Assembly (NCBI RefSeq): GCF_001422205.1
Contig: NZ_LMMJ01000004.1
Coordinates: 82,510 to 146,509, forward strand
From: Curtobacterium sp. Leaf261
GTDB lineage: Bacteria; Actinomycetota; Actinomycetes; Actinomycetales; Microbacteriaceae
Direction of reading: 5' to 3'
Length of the DNA stretch: 64,000 nt
The notes under the pieces: generated by a model
Databases searched by the model: none
Seen by the model: the letters and a program-made list of their open reading frames with translations, nothing else
What the model was told of the DNA's origin: nothing
Shown here: one piece after another, positions 45,005 through 54,156 of the stretch
Numbering within the stretch: position 1 is the stretch's first letter
Layout: the number at the start of each line of letters is the position of its first letter
Translations under genes and position numbers: made by a program

Positions 45005-45022
45005 GTACCGGCTGATCGGTAC
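45005..45022. promoter_or_regulatory. Inverted repeat, likely GntR operator
   Basis: GTACCG, six bases, CGGTAC (perfect 6-bp arms). YtrA-type GntR proteins commonly bind GTA-N-TAC palindromes. It lies 50 bases upstream of the membrane protein/GntR operon. Confidence 0.5.
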
Positions 45023-45070
45023 AGGCGTGATAGTTGCTGTACTGCTGAGGCGTTACAGAAGGGTGTTGCG

Positions 45071-45967
45071 ATGGATCTGGGACTTGTGGTTCTGGGTGGG
45101 GTGTTCGGCCTCTCGGCCGCGACGGCGGTCATCGTCGCGCATAGAGCGCTCACCCCATACCGTCATACGGTCGCGGGGCTCGATGGATCGCCCCGCGACG
45201 CAAGAACGGCGCTGCACGCCTCGGCCTTGAGGTCAGCCTTCGCCCTGGTCGTTGCGGTCGCGGTGGCGGCAGGAATAGGTGCTGTGGCGACGGCGGCCGC
45301 GTGGGAGCTGGTTGTGGCCCTGCTCGTTGTTCCGCTCACTGCGGTTTCTGCTGGCCTTGCCGCGTATGCGGTAATTCCCGGGCGGCCTGCACCGGTCAGG
45401 CCCGAGGCCACCGCGCTCCTGACGCCCCGCCGGGTCGGGGATCATGCGCCCGGCGCTCTCTTGGTCCTGTGCGGCGTGCTCGCCGTCTTGCTGCTTGCGC
45501 TGCTGGCCGCGGCGGCTGCGCAGCATTCGGCGTTCGTCACGTCACAGCTATGGGGACTCGGCGTCGCGGGTCTCGCCGACGCGGGTCTCACGGCGGCGTC
45601 ATGGTGCGCTCTGAGGCGAGTGGCCGGTCAGCCAGCTCTCCCCGCGGACATGCTGAATGTGGATCGAGCCATCCGCGGCTCCGCCAGCCGGCTCATCCTT
45701 CTCCTGACGTCTGCTGCACTCTTCACCTCGACTGCCACCGCCCTGATCGCTCTCGGCTACGCCTCGACGAGCTGGGCGTCCGTCGGCAGCGCAGAAGGCA
45801 CACGAGACGTATTCCTTTCCAACCTTGGCACTGGGCTGACTGTGGCCGGGGTTATAGCCGTCGTCGGTGCTCTCGGAACCCTCATCGCATCGGTGACGGC
45901 GACTATTTCGCTCACGCGCGCTTCAACGACCCTTAGAGCGTCGCAGCCCACATCGGTCCCGGCATGA
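45071..45967 (+). CDS. Multi-pass membrane protein of a GntR-controlled operon
   Basis: 298 aa, about six helices (FGLSAATAVIVAHRALTPYR, LVVALLVVPLTAVSAGLAAY, LLVLCGVLAVLLLALLAAAA and others). No ABC or enzyme motif. It resembles DUF1648-like/YtrA-operon permease subunits in layout only. Stop and the GntR start overlap (ATGA). AGAAGGG lies before the ATG. Confidence 0.7.
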   Translation: MDLGLVVLGGVFGLSAATAVIVAHRALTPYRHTVAGLDGSPRDARTALHASALRSAFALVVAVAVAAGIGAVATAAAWELVVALLVVPLTAVSAGLAAYAVIPGRPAPVRPEATALLTPRRVGDHAPGALLVLCGVLAVLLLALLAAAAAQHSAFVTSQLWGLGVAGLADAGLTAASWCALRRVAGQPALPADMLNVDRAIRGSASRLILLLTSAALFTSTATALIALGYASTSWASVGSAEGTRDVFLSNLGTGLTVAGVIAVVGALGTLIASVTATISLTRASTTLRASQPTSVPA

Positions 45968-46335
45968 TCAGCATCGATCACCTGAGTGCCGTGCCGCCGT
46001 TCGAGCAAATCCGTCAGCAGCTCGCAGGTCTCGTGCGCATCGGGAGCTTGCCCCCCGGACACCGACTGCCCTCCGTCCGGCAGCTCGCTGGAGACCTGTC
46101 CCTCGGGACGGGTGCGGTCGCTCGCGCGTATCTCGAACTCGAGAAGGCCGGCATCATCTCGACCAGCCGCCGGGGAACCGTCGTGCGCGACGGGCAAGCA
46201 ACGAGCGTCGAGGTTGCTGAGGCCGCGGGTGATTACGTCCGCGCGTCGCAGAACGCTGGTCTATCGGCTGATGAAGCTGTCTCAGCATTGCGTGCCCTGT
46301 GGCCCGCCATGCGACCATCCTCGCCTGCGTCCTGA
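45964..46335 (+). CDS. GntR-family regulator, YtrA type
   Basis: 123 aa. Winged helix: FEQIRQQLAGLVRIGSLPPG, RLPSVRQLAGDLSLGTGAVA, LELEKAGIISTSRRGTVV, followed by a short helical C-terminus typical of the YtrA branch, which lacks a large ligand domain. Probably autoregulates the operon through the 45005 palindrome. Confidence 0.85.
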   Translation: MISIDHLSAVPPFEQIRQQLAGLVRIGSLPPGHRLPSVRQLAGDLSLGTGAVARAYLELEKAGIISTSRRGTVVRDGQATSVEVAEAAGDYVRASQNAGLSADEAVSALRALWPAMRPSSPAS

Positions 46336-46432
46336 TAACAGGTGCTAGCTAGGCGTGTTCGCCCGGTGGACGATCGGCCTCCGGCGCACCTACCAGTGGC
46401 AAGCTGACCTGAACTGCTTGGAGGCCTACGTC

Positions 46433-46579
46433 GTGAACTCAATCCTGCTTCTGCTCGCCGGCCCTCCCGGCGGCGCTGGTTCTCAGCACGGCATGTCCGT
46501 GCCGGTATGGCTCATGGTTGCCGCCGTTGTCGTCATCGTCATCGTCGGAGTGGTCGGCGTCCTCCGGCGTCGTCGCTGA
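46433..46579 (+). CDS. One-helix small protein, 48 aa
   Basis: VNSILLLLAGPPGGAGSQHG then MSVPVWLMVAAVVVIVIVGV and LRRRR. GGAGG lies eight bases before the GTG. Paralogous fragments occur at 12520 and 28533, so this is the third dispersed tiny-membrane family. A palindrome copy follows two bases after the stop. Confidence 0.65.
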   Translation: MNSILLLLAGPPGGAGSQHGMSVPVWLMVAAVVVIVIVGVVGVLRRRR

Positions 46580-46580
46580 C

Positions 46581-46610
46581 GTGTCCGGTAGCCGATCGGC
46601 TATTGAGACT
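46581..46610. repeat. Dispersed palindrome copy before the SLATT gene
   Basis: GTGTCCGGTAGCCGATCGG then CTATTGAGACT; 36 bases ahead of the heptanucleotide array. Confidence 0.8.
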
Positions 46611-46645
46611 GGTTGAAGGGAGGCGCGTAGAACGCATAGATTGCA

Positions 46646-46708
46646 GCTGATGGCTGATGGCTGATGGCTGATGGCTGATGGCTGATGGCTGATGGCTGAT
46701 GGCTGATG
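46646..46708 (+). repeat. Nine tandem GCTGATG units at the SLATT start codon
   Basis: Nine exact 7-bp units. Each contains ATG, and reading from any but the last two gives Met-Ala-Asp-Gly then TGA, whose last bases overlap another ATG (TGATG). The SLATT reading frame uses the ATG of unit 8 (46699). Such repeats slip easily and change unit number. Confidence 0.95.
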
Positions 46709-47211
46709 GGGGAGTGCGCGACGAGATCCGCGCTGAGGCCGATCGCCTCGAGGAGAACGCGACATTCGGGCAACAGGGGAACCTTGAAGCGGCGAAGCTG
46801 TGGACCGGTTGGAGCTGGGCGTTGGGAAGCGTCATTGCTGTGGGAAGCGCTGTGGGCGGTGTGCTGACGTTCGCAACGGACGGGTTGCAGTACCTCGCCG
46901 GTGGACTGGCGTTGTTGGCAGCAGCAGCAACCGGCGTTCACGGAACCCTGCGGCCTGCGAAGCGTGCGGAGCGCGCGCAATCAGTTGCGGTGCAGTTTCT
47001 TGCGATTCAGGACCGAGCACGCCGACTCCGACGCGTCGACGCGCTGACGTCGGTTGATGATTCGGTCCTCAGGGGCCGTCTTAACGAGATTGCGTCACAG
47101 CTCGACGCTGCGCGTGAACGGGCGGATCCGACGCCGCGGTGGGCCTATCTCCGGGCGAAAAGGAACATCGAGCGCGACGGCGGTCAGACTCATAGGGCGG
47201 ACGCCCGATGA
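46699..47211 (+). CDS. SLATT-domain 2TM effector protein
   Basis: 170 aa. After MADGGVRDEIRAEADRLEEN come two membrane helices (WSWALGSVIAVGSAVGGVLT, about 38-58, and GLQYLAGGLALLAAAATGVH, about 63-82), then a long helical tail (RAERAQSVAVQFLAIQDRAR and so on). This is the SLATT family predicted to form pores when triggered by nucleotide signals. It overlaps the CD-NTase start by four bases. The start is chosen by the repeat array. Confidence 0.8.
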   Translation: MADGGVRDEIRAEADRLEENATFGQQGNLEAAKLWTGWSWALGSVIAVGSAVGGVLTFATDGLQYLAGGLALLAAAATGVHGTLRPAKRAERAQSVAVQFLAIQDRARRLRRVDALTSVDDSVLRGRLNEIASQLDAARERADPTPRWAYLRAKRNIERDGGQTHRADAR

Positions 47212-48037
47212 CCGTGCAGAGCTACCTGGATGATGCTGTCGCTGCGATGACGCCCTCAGCGGAGGACCGCACGGTCGCGAGTGCCCATCGAACCGCCATC
47301 CAGGATGCCGTTGTAGCCGGCATGGATGCGTTCCGGATCTTCGAGACTGGGTCCTGGTCCCATGGGACCGCCCTCCGTGTGTGGAGCGACGTCGACTACT
47401 TCGCATCGATGCGGCATGTCCGTCCGAGCCAGAGCTACGACGACATCCTGCAGCTGAAGAACGTCCTGGCGGACAAGCTTCGGTGGTACGCACGGTCCGT
47501 CACGATCGACCGTCCCGGGGTGCGCATCGAGTGGCCTAGCGGACCGCCCACGGAGGTCATGCCAGCGCACATCACTAGCGATGTGACTATTGGATCCCTG
47601 ATCCAAAGGGCACGGGGTGGGTGAAGTCGAGTCCGGTGAAGCACAACGAGTACGTCAACGGCACCCGTGATTTGATCCCGCGGACGAAGGACTTCGTGCG
47701 GCTTGTAAAGTTGTGGAAGTACCGGTCGGGGGCGCCGATCACGTCGCTGTACCTGGAGTTGCGTGCGGCGAAGTACCTGCGCGAGCACCAACCGTTCGCG
47801 ATGATGCTGGACCTGACGGGCTTCTTCTCCTGGCTCAACGCGATCGAGCTCGCCGGCTTGAACGACCCAAGCCGCTTTGATGGCCGCCGGATCACCGCGG
47901 CAGGCGACTCGCTCCTCCCGCTCGCGCGGCTGTATTCAGAGAGGGCCGCCTCGCGAGCCGATCAAGCCAGAAGCGCGTACCTCGCGTCGGACTATCTCGG
48001 CGCGCAGTTGCATCTTCAGCAGCTCATTTCGCCGTAA
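47208..48037 (+). pseudogene. CD-NTase-like nucleotidyltransferase, one-base frameshift
   Basis: The N-terminal piece (47208-47624) has FETGSWSHGTALRVWSDVDY: Gly48-Ser49 and Asp61-x-Asp63 form the catalytic core, with Glu116 (TEVMPA) as candidate third acid. Around 47585 one base is missing; the next frame reads YWIPDPKGTGWVKSSPVKHN, EYVNGTRDLIPRTKDFVRLV and on to 48037. Joined, this is a ~277-aa DncV/cGAS-type enzyme making cyclic (oligo)nucleotides in CBASS. No slippery heptamer is visible, so programmed shifting is unlikely. Confidence 0.8.
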
Positions 48038-48179
48038 TCGCCTCCGCCGGCAGGGGTTCGACGATCGAGGTGTACTTCTCGTCGCCTCTACCGGTTGGTG
48101 TGCGCGTCCGCGCTCGCCCCTGATGCGGTCGCGGCGGGTGATCCACGGGGTGTTACTCGATGATGCCGTGGGGGATGAG

Positions 48180-48300
48180 GGCTGTCAGCGGTGTCGCGGA
48201 TGCTGTCTTCGATCGGACGGGCGTGCCCTCCCAGCAGTCGTTCCGCCTTCTCACTCGTGGCGTCGAAGTCCTGCCCGATAGGCCTCAGGGTCGCCCGTAC
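48180..48300 (-). pseudogene. C-terminal remnant of an NAD-dependent epimerase
   Basis: VRATLRPIGQDFDATSEKAE, then RLLGGHARPIEDSIRDTADS resembles the last ~40 residues of dihydroflavonol-reductase-like epimerases (S-x-K-A-R-x-LGW-x-PR). Nothing of the NAD-binding domain remains. The 48038-48469 stretch holds no intact gene. Confidence 0.5.
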
Positions 48301-48304
48301 AGAG

Positions 48305-48342
48305 CACTGGCGGGAACCCGGGCTCTCGGATTCCCGCCAGTG
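48305..48342. terminator. 12-bp perfect hairpin
   Basis: CACTGGCGGGAA (48305-48316) pairs with TTCCCGCCAGTG (48331-48342), 14-base loop. Lies beyond the aldo/keto reductase on its downstream side. Confidence 0.6.
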
Positions 48343-48469
48343 AGTCACCGCTTCGCGGCGCTTGCTACTCGCTCTTCTTGTGCGAGGTCTGCGTGGTGCT
48401 GGGGTGCGACTTCGCGTATGTAGTAGTTGCTTGCGTCGTCGATGGTTTGCGCAGGACTTCCGTTCGCGC

Positions 48470-49456
48470 TCAGAAGCCGCCGGCGGGGCGCACCTGGTAG
48501 TGCTCCTCGAGTGCGGAGACCTCGTCGGCAGTCAGGTCGATGTCGACGGCCGCGGCAGCGTCGTCGAGGTGGTGAGGCTTGGTCGCGCCGATGATGGGTG
48601 CGCTCACGACCGGGTTGTTGAGGACCCATGCCATCGCGATTTGCGCCATGGGGACGTTGCGTGCCTCGGCGATCTTCTGGACGGCGTCAATGACGGGGCG
48701 GTCACGTTCGGTGTCGGCGAAGAAGGTGTTCCCGACTGGGTCGTCGGAGGAGCGCTTAGTCTGCTCGCCGGCAGGGCGGGCGACGCGGCCCTTTGCGAGA
48801 GGGCTGTAGGGGATGCTGCCGACGCCCTGGTCGGCGAGGAGGCCGAACATCTCGCGTTCTTCTTCTCGGTAGAGGAGGGAGTACTGGTCCTGCATGGACA
48901 CGAACCGGGTCCAGCCGTTCAGGTCAGCGGCGTGCTGCATGTTGGCGAACTGCCACGTCCACATGGCAGATGCGCCGATGTAGCGGGCCTTGCCAGCCTT
49001 CACGACGTCGTGGAGGGCTTCCATCGTCTCTTCGATCGGGGTCTCCGGGTCGAAGCGGTGGATCTGGTACAGGTCGACATAGTCGGTGCCGAGGCGCGTC
49101 AGCGATGCGTCGATCTGCTGCATGATCGCCTTCCGTGACAGGCCTGCGACGTGCAGGCCGGGACCGGTGCCGGGCTTGTCGGAGAAGTGCGCCTTAGTCG
49201 CGAGGACGATCTCGTCACGGTTGGTGAACTGTCGGATCGCTTCACCGACGATGCGTTCGGAGTCACCGTAGGAGTAGACGTTCGCGGTGTCCCAGAAGGT
49301 GATGCCGAGGTCGAGGGCCTGCTGGAAGTAGGGCAGTGCGTCGTCCTTGGGGAGGGACCACTGCAGGTGGCCACTGGCGGGGTCGCCGAAGCTCATGCAG
49401 CCGAGCGCGATGCTGCTGACTTTCAGGCCGGAGTTACCGAGGCGGGTGTACTTCAC
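48470..49456 (-). CDS. Aldo/keto reductase
   Basis: 328 aa from GTG 49456 (AAGGA upstream). Catalytic tetrad: Asp in FWDTANVYSYG, Tyr in the same motif, Lys in VLATKAHF and His in YQIHRFD. C-terminal NADP site: SAPIIGATKPHHLDDAAAAV. Typical YajO/YakC-like TIM-barrel reductase. Next to an XRE regulator and a divergent second reductase. Confidence 0.9.
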   Translation of the reverse strand: MKYTRLGNSGLKVSSIALGCMSFGDPASGHLQWSLPKDDALPYFQQALDLGITFWDTANVYSYGDSERIVGEAIRQFTNRDEIVLATKAHFSDKPGTGPGLHVAGLSRKAIMQQIDASLTRLGTDYVDLYQIHRFDPETPIEETMEALHDVVKAGKARYIGASAMWTWQFANMQHAADLNGWTRFVSMQDQYSLLYREEEREMFGLLADQGVGSIPYSPLAKGRVARPAGEQTKRSSDDPVGNTFFADTERDRPVIDAVQKIAEARNVPMAQIAMAWVLNNPVVSAPIIGATKPHHLDDAAAAVDIDLTADEVSALEEHYQVRPAGGF

Positions 49457-49548
49457 GGGTGGGTCCTTTCGATAGGCACGACGATGAGCGGCAGAGACTG
49501 CCGCGTCGTCGAGCGGGTGCGGTGATGGGCGGGGCGAGCCCGCCACGG

Positions 49549-50436
49549 TTACCGGGTCGTGGTGGCCGCCGTGGCCGTGGTGTTGCTGGCGGCCCAGCTC
49601 GCGAGGACGCGGAGGCGTTCCTCGGACACGGACGCGGGTTCAGTGACGTAGGTGATGATCGTGACGTCGGGCTCGCTGGCGAGAGTCAGTGCTTCGCCGG
49701 TGACCTCGACCTCACCGACGGTGGGGTTGTGCAGCGTCTTGGTGGCGCTGGTGTGCAGCCGGACGTTGTGGGAGGCCCACCAGGTGCGGAACGCATCGCT
49801 GCGGGTGCTCAGCTCACCGATCAAGTCGGTGAGGGACCGGTCGAACGGGGTGCGGCCGGCTTCGATGCGGAACGCTGCGACCATGTCCCGGGCGACCCGT
49901 TCCCAGTCGTCGTAGAACTCCTGCGATGACGGGTCGAGGAAGAGATAGCGGGCGATGTTCGCCGGCTCCTTCCCGTTCGGCACGAGGCCGGGCATGAGCG
50001 CTGCGCCGAGCTGGTTCATCGCGATGATTTCGGTGCGGCCATTTCGGGCGTAGGCGGGCAGGTCGCTCATCCCGTCAAGGAGCCGTTGAACCCGGCCGTT
50101 GGCGCGGGAACGCGCGGTGCGCTTCGGGGAGGGGCGGGCCACTGCGTTCTCGGCATTCGCGGCGCGGGCGAGGTCGAACAGGTGCTGCTCTTCGGACTCA
50201 TCGAGCTGCAACGCGCGGGCGACGGCGTAGAGGACAGACTCAGAGACGCCGGCGAGCTTCCCGCGTTCCATCCGGTTGTAGTACTCAGCGCTGACCCCGG
50301 CAAGGGTTGCGACCTCTTCTCGCCGGAGTCCCTTGACGCGCCGCCCTGTCGTGGAGGCGGTGAGGCCGACTGCTTCGGGGCTGATGCGGGCGCGGCGGGT
50401 GCGGAGGAAGTCGCTGGCCTCGGTTCCGGTGTCCAT
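49549..50436 (-). CDS. XRE-family regulator with MmyB-like domain
   Basis: 295 aa. N-terminal helix-turn-helix: [37 protein letters not shown]; then the MmyB-like ligand domain ([40 protein letters not shown]). Such regulators usually sit beside the oxidoreductases they repress, as here on both sides. TACGCT lies seven bases before the ATG, so it is probably leaderless. Confidence 0.9.
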   Translation of the reverse strand: MDTGTEASDFLRTRRARISPEAVGLTASTTGRRVKGLRREEVATLAGVSAEYYNRMERGKLAGVSESVLYAVARALQLDESEEQHLFDLARAANAENAVARPSPKRTARSRANGRVQRLLDGMSDLPAYARNGRTEIIAMNQLGAALMPGLVPNGKEPANIARYLFLDPSSQEFYDDWERVARDMVAAFRIEAGRTPFDRSLTDLIGELSTRSDAFRTWWASHNVRLHTSATKTLHNPTVGEVEVTGEALTLASEPDVTIITYVTEPASVSEERLRVLASWAASNTTATAATTTR

Positions 50437-50581
50437 GTTCGTCAGCGTAGGCGGACCCGTGACGGCGGAACAGACACTGCCAGTACACCAAACAGCGCGG
50501 CCTGTTCCCCGCGCGGAGAGCGCTGTTCTATGGGATCACCGGCCGAACCGCAGCCGCTCCCGCTTCTTGGAAGGAATGCTT

Positions 50582-51436
50582 ATGAGCACCATCCCCACCG
50601 TCACCTTGAACACCGGCGCGACGATGCCGCAGCTCGGCTTCGGCGTGTACCAGATCCCCGCCGACGAGACCGAGCAGGCAGTCACCGACGCCATCAAGGC
50701 CGGCTACCGACTCATCGACACCGCCGCGTCCTACGGCAACGAGGAAGCCGTCGGCCGCGGCATCGCCGCCAGCGGTGTGCCCCGCGATGAGCTGTTCATC
50801 ACCTCGAAGCTGTGGATCCAGCGCCGCGGCGAGGAAGGCGCCCGCGACGCGATCACCGTGTCGCTGCAGAAGCTCGGCCTGGACTACCTCGACCTGTACC
50901 TGATCCACCAGCCGTTCGGTGACTACTACGGCGAGTGGCGTGCCCTCGAGCAGGCCCACAAGGACGGTCGGCTGCGCGCGATCGGCGTGTCCAACTTCGC
51001 CTCCGACCGCCTCGTGGACCTCATCGCGTTCGCCGACGTCGTGCCCGCGGTGAACCAGATGGAGACCAACCCGTTCCACCAGCAGGCCGACTACCAGGAG
51101 CTACTGCACGGTGAGGGCGTGCAGCTCGAGGCGTGGGCGCCGTTCGCCGAGGGCAAGAACGACCTCTTCACCAACCCGGTTCTGTCCGAGATCGGCGACG
51201 CGCACGGCAAGTCCGTCGCGCAGGTCGTGCTCCGCTGGCTCGTCCAGCGCGGCGTCGTTGTCGTGTCGAAGTCGGTCAAGCCCGAGCGCATGCAGCAGAA
51301 CCTCGACGTCGTCGACTTCGAGCTCACCGACGAGCAGATGAGCAAGATCGCCGAGCTCGAGGCGGGCGAGTCGCAGTTCTTCTCCCACGTCGACCCCGAC
51401 ATGGTGCGCTGGCTGACCGGTCGCGCCGAGGCGTAA
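50582..51436 (+). CDS. Aldo/keto reductase (AKR5-like)
   Basis: 284 aa. [18 protein letters not shown] supplies Asp and Tyr, [10 protein letters not shown] the Lys, [11 protein letters not shown] the His, and [20 protein letters not shown] the NADP contact. Similar to 2,5-diketo-gluconate reductases; substrates are broad. GGAAGG precedes the ATG. First gene of a three-gene redox operon. Confidence 0.9.
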   Translation: MSTIPTVTLNTGATMPQLGFGVYQIPADETEQAVTDAIKAGYRLIDTAASYGNEEAVGRGIAASGVPRDELFITSKLWIQRRGEEGARDAITVSLQKLGLDYLDLYLIHQPFGDYYGEWRALEQAHKDGRLRAIGVSNFASDRLVDLIAFADVVPAVNQMETNPFHQQADYQELLHGEGVQLEAWAPFAEGKNDLFTNPVLSEIGDAHGKSVAQVVLRWLVQRGVVVVSKSVKPERMQQNLDVVDFELTDEQMSKIAELEAGESQFFSHVDPDMVRWLTGRAEA

Positions 51437-51442
51437 CCCGTC

Positions 51443-52123
51443 ATGCCCGCCCAGCAGCCCACCCGCAGGCAGCTCCTGCGGACCGCCGCGGTCGCCACAA
51501 TCAGCGCCGCCGCGGCCGGGCTGCTGGCCGCCTGCACCACCTCCGACCGTGAAAGCCGCACCGTGACCACACCCACCACCCCCGCACCGAGCAACCCAGA
51601 TCGAACGCTGCTGGTGTACTTCTCCCGCGCCGGGGAGAACTACTGGAACGGTGGACGCCGCACTCTCGACGTCGGCAACACCGAGGTCCTCGCGAACCTG
51701 ATCCGCGACCGCATCAACTGCGACGTGTTCCGGATCGAAGCCGCAGACGCGTACTCGGATCGGTACGACCCCACCGTCGCCCGCAACGTTGACGAGCAGA
51801 ACAGCGACGCCCGCCCTGCGATCGCCGGGAACCTGCCCGACCTCGCCGGCTACGACACGGTCCTGCTCGGTAGCCCCATCTGGAACGTGCAGCCGCCGAT
51901 GATCATGGCGACCTTCGTCGAAGCCGCCGACCTCACTGGCAAGAACCTCCTGCCGTTCGTCACCTACGCCGTCAGCGGCCTCGGCAACACTGCATCCTTC
52001 TACCGAGATCTCGACAGCGGAGCACGTCTCGGGACGGGTCTCGCCGTCCGCGGTGAAGATGTCCGCGGCGCGTCTGCGGGCACCGACATCGACCGGTGGC
52101 TTCGCGCCGCCGACCTGGCATGA
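51443..52123 (+). CDS. Exported flavodoxin-like protein
   Basis: 226 aa. The N-terminus has a twin Arg (TRRQLLRTAAVA) and a lipobox-like LLAACTT, so a Tat-exported lipoprotein. The rest is a flavodoxin fold: LLVYFSRAGENYW (FMN phosphate loop), VLLGSPIWNVQPPMIMATFV. Six bases after the reductase stop. Probably an electron carrier or quinone reductase outside the membrane. Confidence 0.85.
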   Translation: MPAQQPTRRQLLRTAAVATISAAAAGLLAACTTSDRESRTVTTPTTPAPSNPDRTLLVYFSRAGENYWNGGRRTLDVGNTEVLANLIRDRINCDVFRIEAADAYSDRYDPTVARNVDEQNSDARPAIAGNLPDLAGYDTVLLGSPIWNVQPPMIMATFVEAADLTGKNLLPFVTYAVSGLGNTASFYRDLDSGARLGTGLAVRGEDVRGASAGTDIDRWLRAADLA

Positions 52124-52134
52124 AAGGCAACACC

Positions 52135-52893
52135 ATGACTGACCAACTCACCGTCCTCGTCGTCGGCGCAACCGGCAGCATCGGCCGCGACGTCGTCCAG
52201 ACGGTGATCTCCGCAGGCCACCACACCCGCGCCCTCGCACGGAGTAAGCACCGCGCGCAGGGCCTCGCCCGCGGCGCGGAAATCGTCCTCGGCGACCTGA
52301 CCGACCCGGCGACCCTCCGAGACGCCGTCAAGGGTGTCGACGCGGTGATCTTCACTCACGGCGATAACAGCAACGCCGAAGCGGTCAACTACGGCGCCGT
52401 CCGGAACGTCCTCGACGCGCTCGAGGGGCGTCCCGTCCACATCGCGCTGATGACCACCATCGGCGTCACCGCGCTCCGGGACAGTTCGGAGTGGAAACGG
52501 CGGGGTGAACGACTCGTGCGCGCCAGCGGCAACGACTACACGATCGTCCGCCCCGGCTGGTTCGACTACAACGACGACGACCAATTCCGGATCGCACCCC
52601 GACAGGGCGACACACACCAGGCCGGCACCCCGGCCGATGGCGTGATCGCCCGCCGTCAGATCGCACGGGTCCTCGTTGAGAGCCTCACGAACCCAGCAGC
52701 CATCGGGAAAACGTTCGAGCTCGTCGCTGAACACGGCCCCGAACAGGCCGACCTCACCCCCGTCTTCGACGCCCTCCCAGCCGATGTCCTCGAGGACGAC
52801 CTGGACGGGGCCGGCGACTCAGCGAACCTGCCGCTGTCTACAGAGCCGGCAACGGTGCGCGCCGACCTCGACCGCGTTCGCCGAGACCACTAA
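52135..52893 (+). CDS. NAD(P)H-binding atypical SDR
   Basis: 252 aa. Rossmann start LTVLVVGATGSIGRDVVQTV, then GADLTDPATL-like spacing in LGDLTDPATLRDAVKGVDAV and YTIVRPGWFDYND. No YxxxK pair, so an atypical NmrA/NAD(P)H-binding member, often called a quinone-reductase or sensor protein. Follows the flavodoxin gene by 11 bases. A palindrome copy follows its stop. Confidence 0.85.
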   Translation: MTDQLTVLVVGATGSIGRDVVQTVISAGHHTRALARSKHRAQGLARGAEIVLGDLTDPATLRDAVKGVDAVIFTHGDNSNAEAVNYGAVRNVLDALEGRPVHIALMTTIGVTALRDSSEWKRRGERLVRASGNDYTIVRPGWFDYNDDDQFRIAPRQGDTHQAGTPADGVIARRQIARVLVESLTNPAAIGKTFELVAEHGPEQADLTPVFDALPADVLEDDLDGAGDSANLPLSTEPATVRADLDRVRRDH

Positions 52894-52902
52894 CCGGCCG
52901 TA

Positions 52903-52926
52903 CGTCAGACCATCGGCTATTGAGAC
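52903..52926. repeat. Dispersed palindrome copy
   Basis: CGTCAGACCATCGG then CTATTGAGACG, right after the NAD(P)-binding protein gene. Confidence 0.65.
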
Positions 52927-53037
52927 GCACTCTTGTGCTGCAGGGGACGGCGCGAGGACCGGGGGATAGTGACTACCTGCCCGGGACACGGCCTTGACCG
53001 CTGCTGACGGCGCTGCGCCAGTCGGTACCTTGCTTCT

Positions 53038-53586
53038 ATGACGAGCGATGAGCCTCTTGAGGAGTCGGAAGACAGCCGGCGGCCAGTACGTGTTCGGCGT
53101 GTTCTGGGCTGGGTTGCGCTTGTCCTCGTAGGGGCTGTCGTAGGGCGCTTGTTTCCACCCTTCGTCGTTGACTGGCCCTGGGTGGGTACCTTCGTCACGT
53201 CGCCCGGCCTCGGGGGACTAGCGGCGGTCTGCGCTGCGGTCATCGCGCTCAGCGCCGCGCTCTACACGAGTCGGCGAAGCGCCGCGGTCGCAACTGCGGA
53301 CCGAGAACAACGGGAACGCCTCGCGAAAATCGACCGATCTCAGCGGGAAATTGCAGAGCAGCGGGCGCAGTGGTGGACCCGCTTCACCTGGGCCGCGGAC
53401 CACGCAGTCCAGGACGAGACGGCTGAGCTCGGGATCTCGGTTCTCTTGGAGCTGATTGACCAAGAGTGGGTCACGGTGGAAGATAACCAGATCGCTATCG
53501 CAGTGGCAGACGTGATCCAGCCGGTTGCGGGTAGCATTGCGAACGAAGCGGATGCAGCCCAGGTGGTTGCGGAGGAGGAGCGGTGA
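53038..53586 (+). CDS. Membrane-anchored coiled-coil protein
   Basis: 182 aa. Two N-terminal helices (VLGWVALVLVGAVVGRLFPP and LGGLAAVCAAVIALSAALYT) followed by a coiled coil (REQRERLAKIDRSQREIAEQ) and an acidic soluble end. TACCTT lies six bases before the ATG. The stop overlaps the next ATG (TGATG), coupling translation. Family unknown. Confidence 0.65.
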   Translation: MTSDEPLEESEDSRRPVRVRRVLGWVALVLVGAVVGRLFPPFVVDWPWVGTFVTSPGLGGLAAVCAAVIALSAALYTSRRSAAVATADREQRERLAKIDRSQREIAEQRAQWWTRFTWAADHAVQDETAELGISVLLELIDQEWVTVEDNQIAIAVADVIQPVAGSIANEADAAQVVAEEER

Positions 53587-53759
53587 TGGCGCAGTACAGC
53601 CCACGAGCTCGTCAGCTCGCGCAGGAACTCCGCGCGAAAGCGAACCGCAACATCGCCCGTCAGCAGGCCGCACCGTCGAGCTCGTCGCGCACCACTCAGA
53701 CATCCGAGCGGACGGCGCCGCTACGGAACCATGTGCAGTCGCCTGAAAGGGCTCGCTAG
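53586..53759 (+). CDS. Small basic protein coupled to the gene above
   Basis: 57 aa: MAQYSPRARQLAQELRAKAN, RNIARQQAAPSSSSRTTQTS. Basic N-terminal helix and a Ser/Thr-rich tail; it could bind nucleic acid. Restarts at the overlapping ATG. A strong terminator follows 40 bases later. Confidence 0.55.
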   Translation: MAQYSPRARQLAQELRAKANRNIARQQAAPSSSSRTTQTSERTAPLRNHVQSPERAR

Positions 53760-53798
53760 CGCGCAGTATCGGCGCCGGTCGCCCGGTGCGCGATGAGA

Positions 53799-53833
53799 GG
53801 GCTCCGATCTCAATTGCAGTGAGATCGGAGCCC
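53799..53833 (+). terminator. 14-bp perfect hairpin
   Basis: GGGCTCCGATCTCA (53799-53812), seven-base loop, TGAGATCGGAGCCC (53820-53833). Ends the two-gene unit at 53038-53759. The stretch from here to 54156 has no gene I can support. Confidence 0.85.
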
Positions 53834-54156
53834 GGTCTCGTCCAGCGTGTTCTGGCGATCTGGTGCCCTAGGCTCGACGGGTGTAGGACACGTGTTGCGG
53901 GTAAGGGTGCTTCCCGCCCGAATAGCACCCACGCGTGTACCGGATGCAGGCCCGCACCGCCTGTCGCCCCCCGACCGATTCCTCCGAGAGGTTGGGAGGA
54001 GTAACCAGTTCCGGAGGCTGCCAGCGGCTTGAGAGTCGGGGTCCCATACGCAGACGATGATGCGTATGGCCGCGAGAGACGGCGCGCATGGTGCCGACAG
54101 GAACGCAGACCGGCGGGTTTGCTACCTAAAACATCTCGCCTTACTCTCATCGCAAG

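Noticed and set aside
46646..46708. CRISPR-like repeat array
   Set aside because: 7-bp perfect units without spacers; a microsatellite, not CRISPR.
46539..46980. Minus-strand frames with repeated Ser-Ala-Ile-Ser-His-Gln-Pro
   Set aside because: Artefact of reading the GCTGATG array backwards.
47575..47600. Programmed -1 frameshift in the CD-NTase
   Set aside because: No slippery heptamer or downstream stem is visible at the join; a one-base lesion is simpler.
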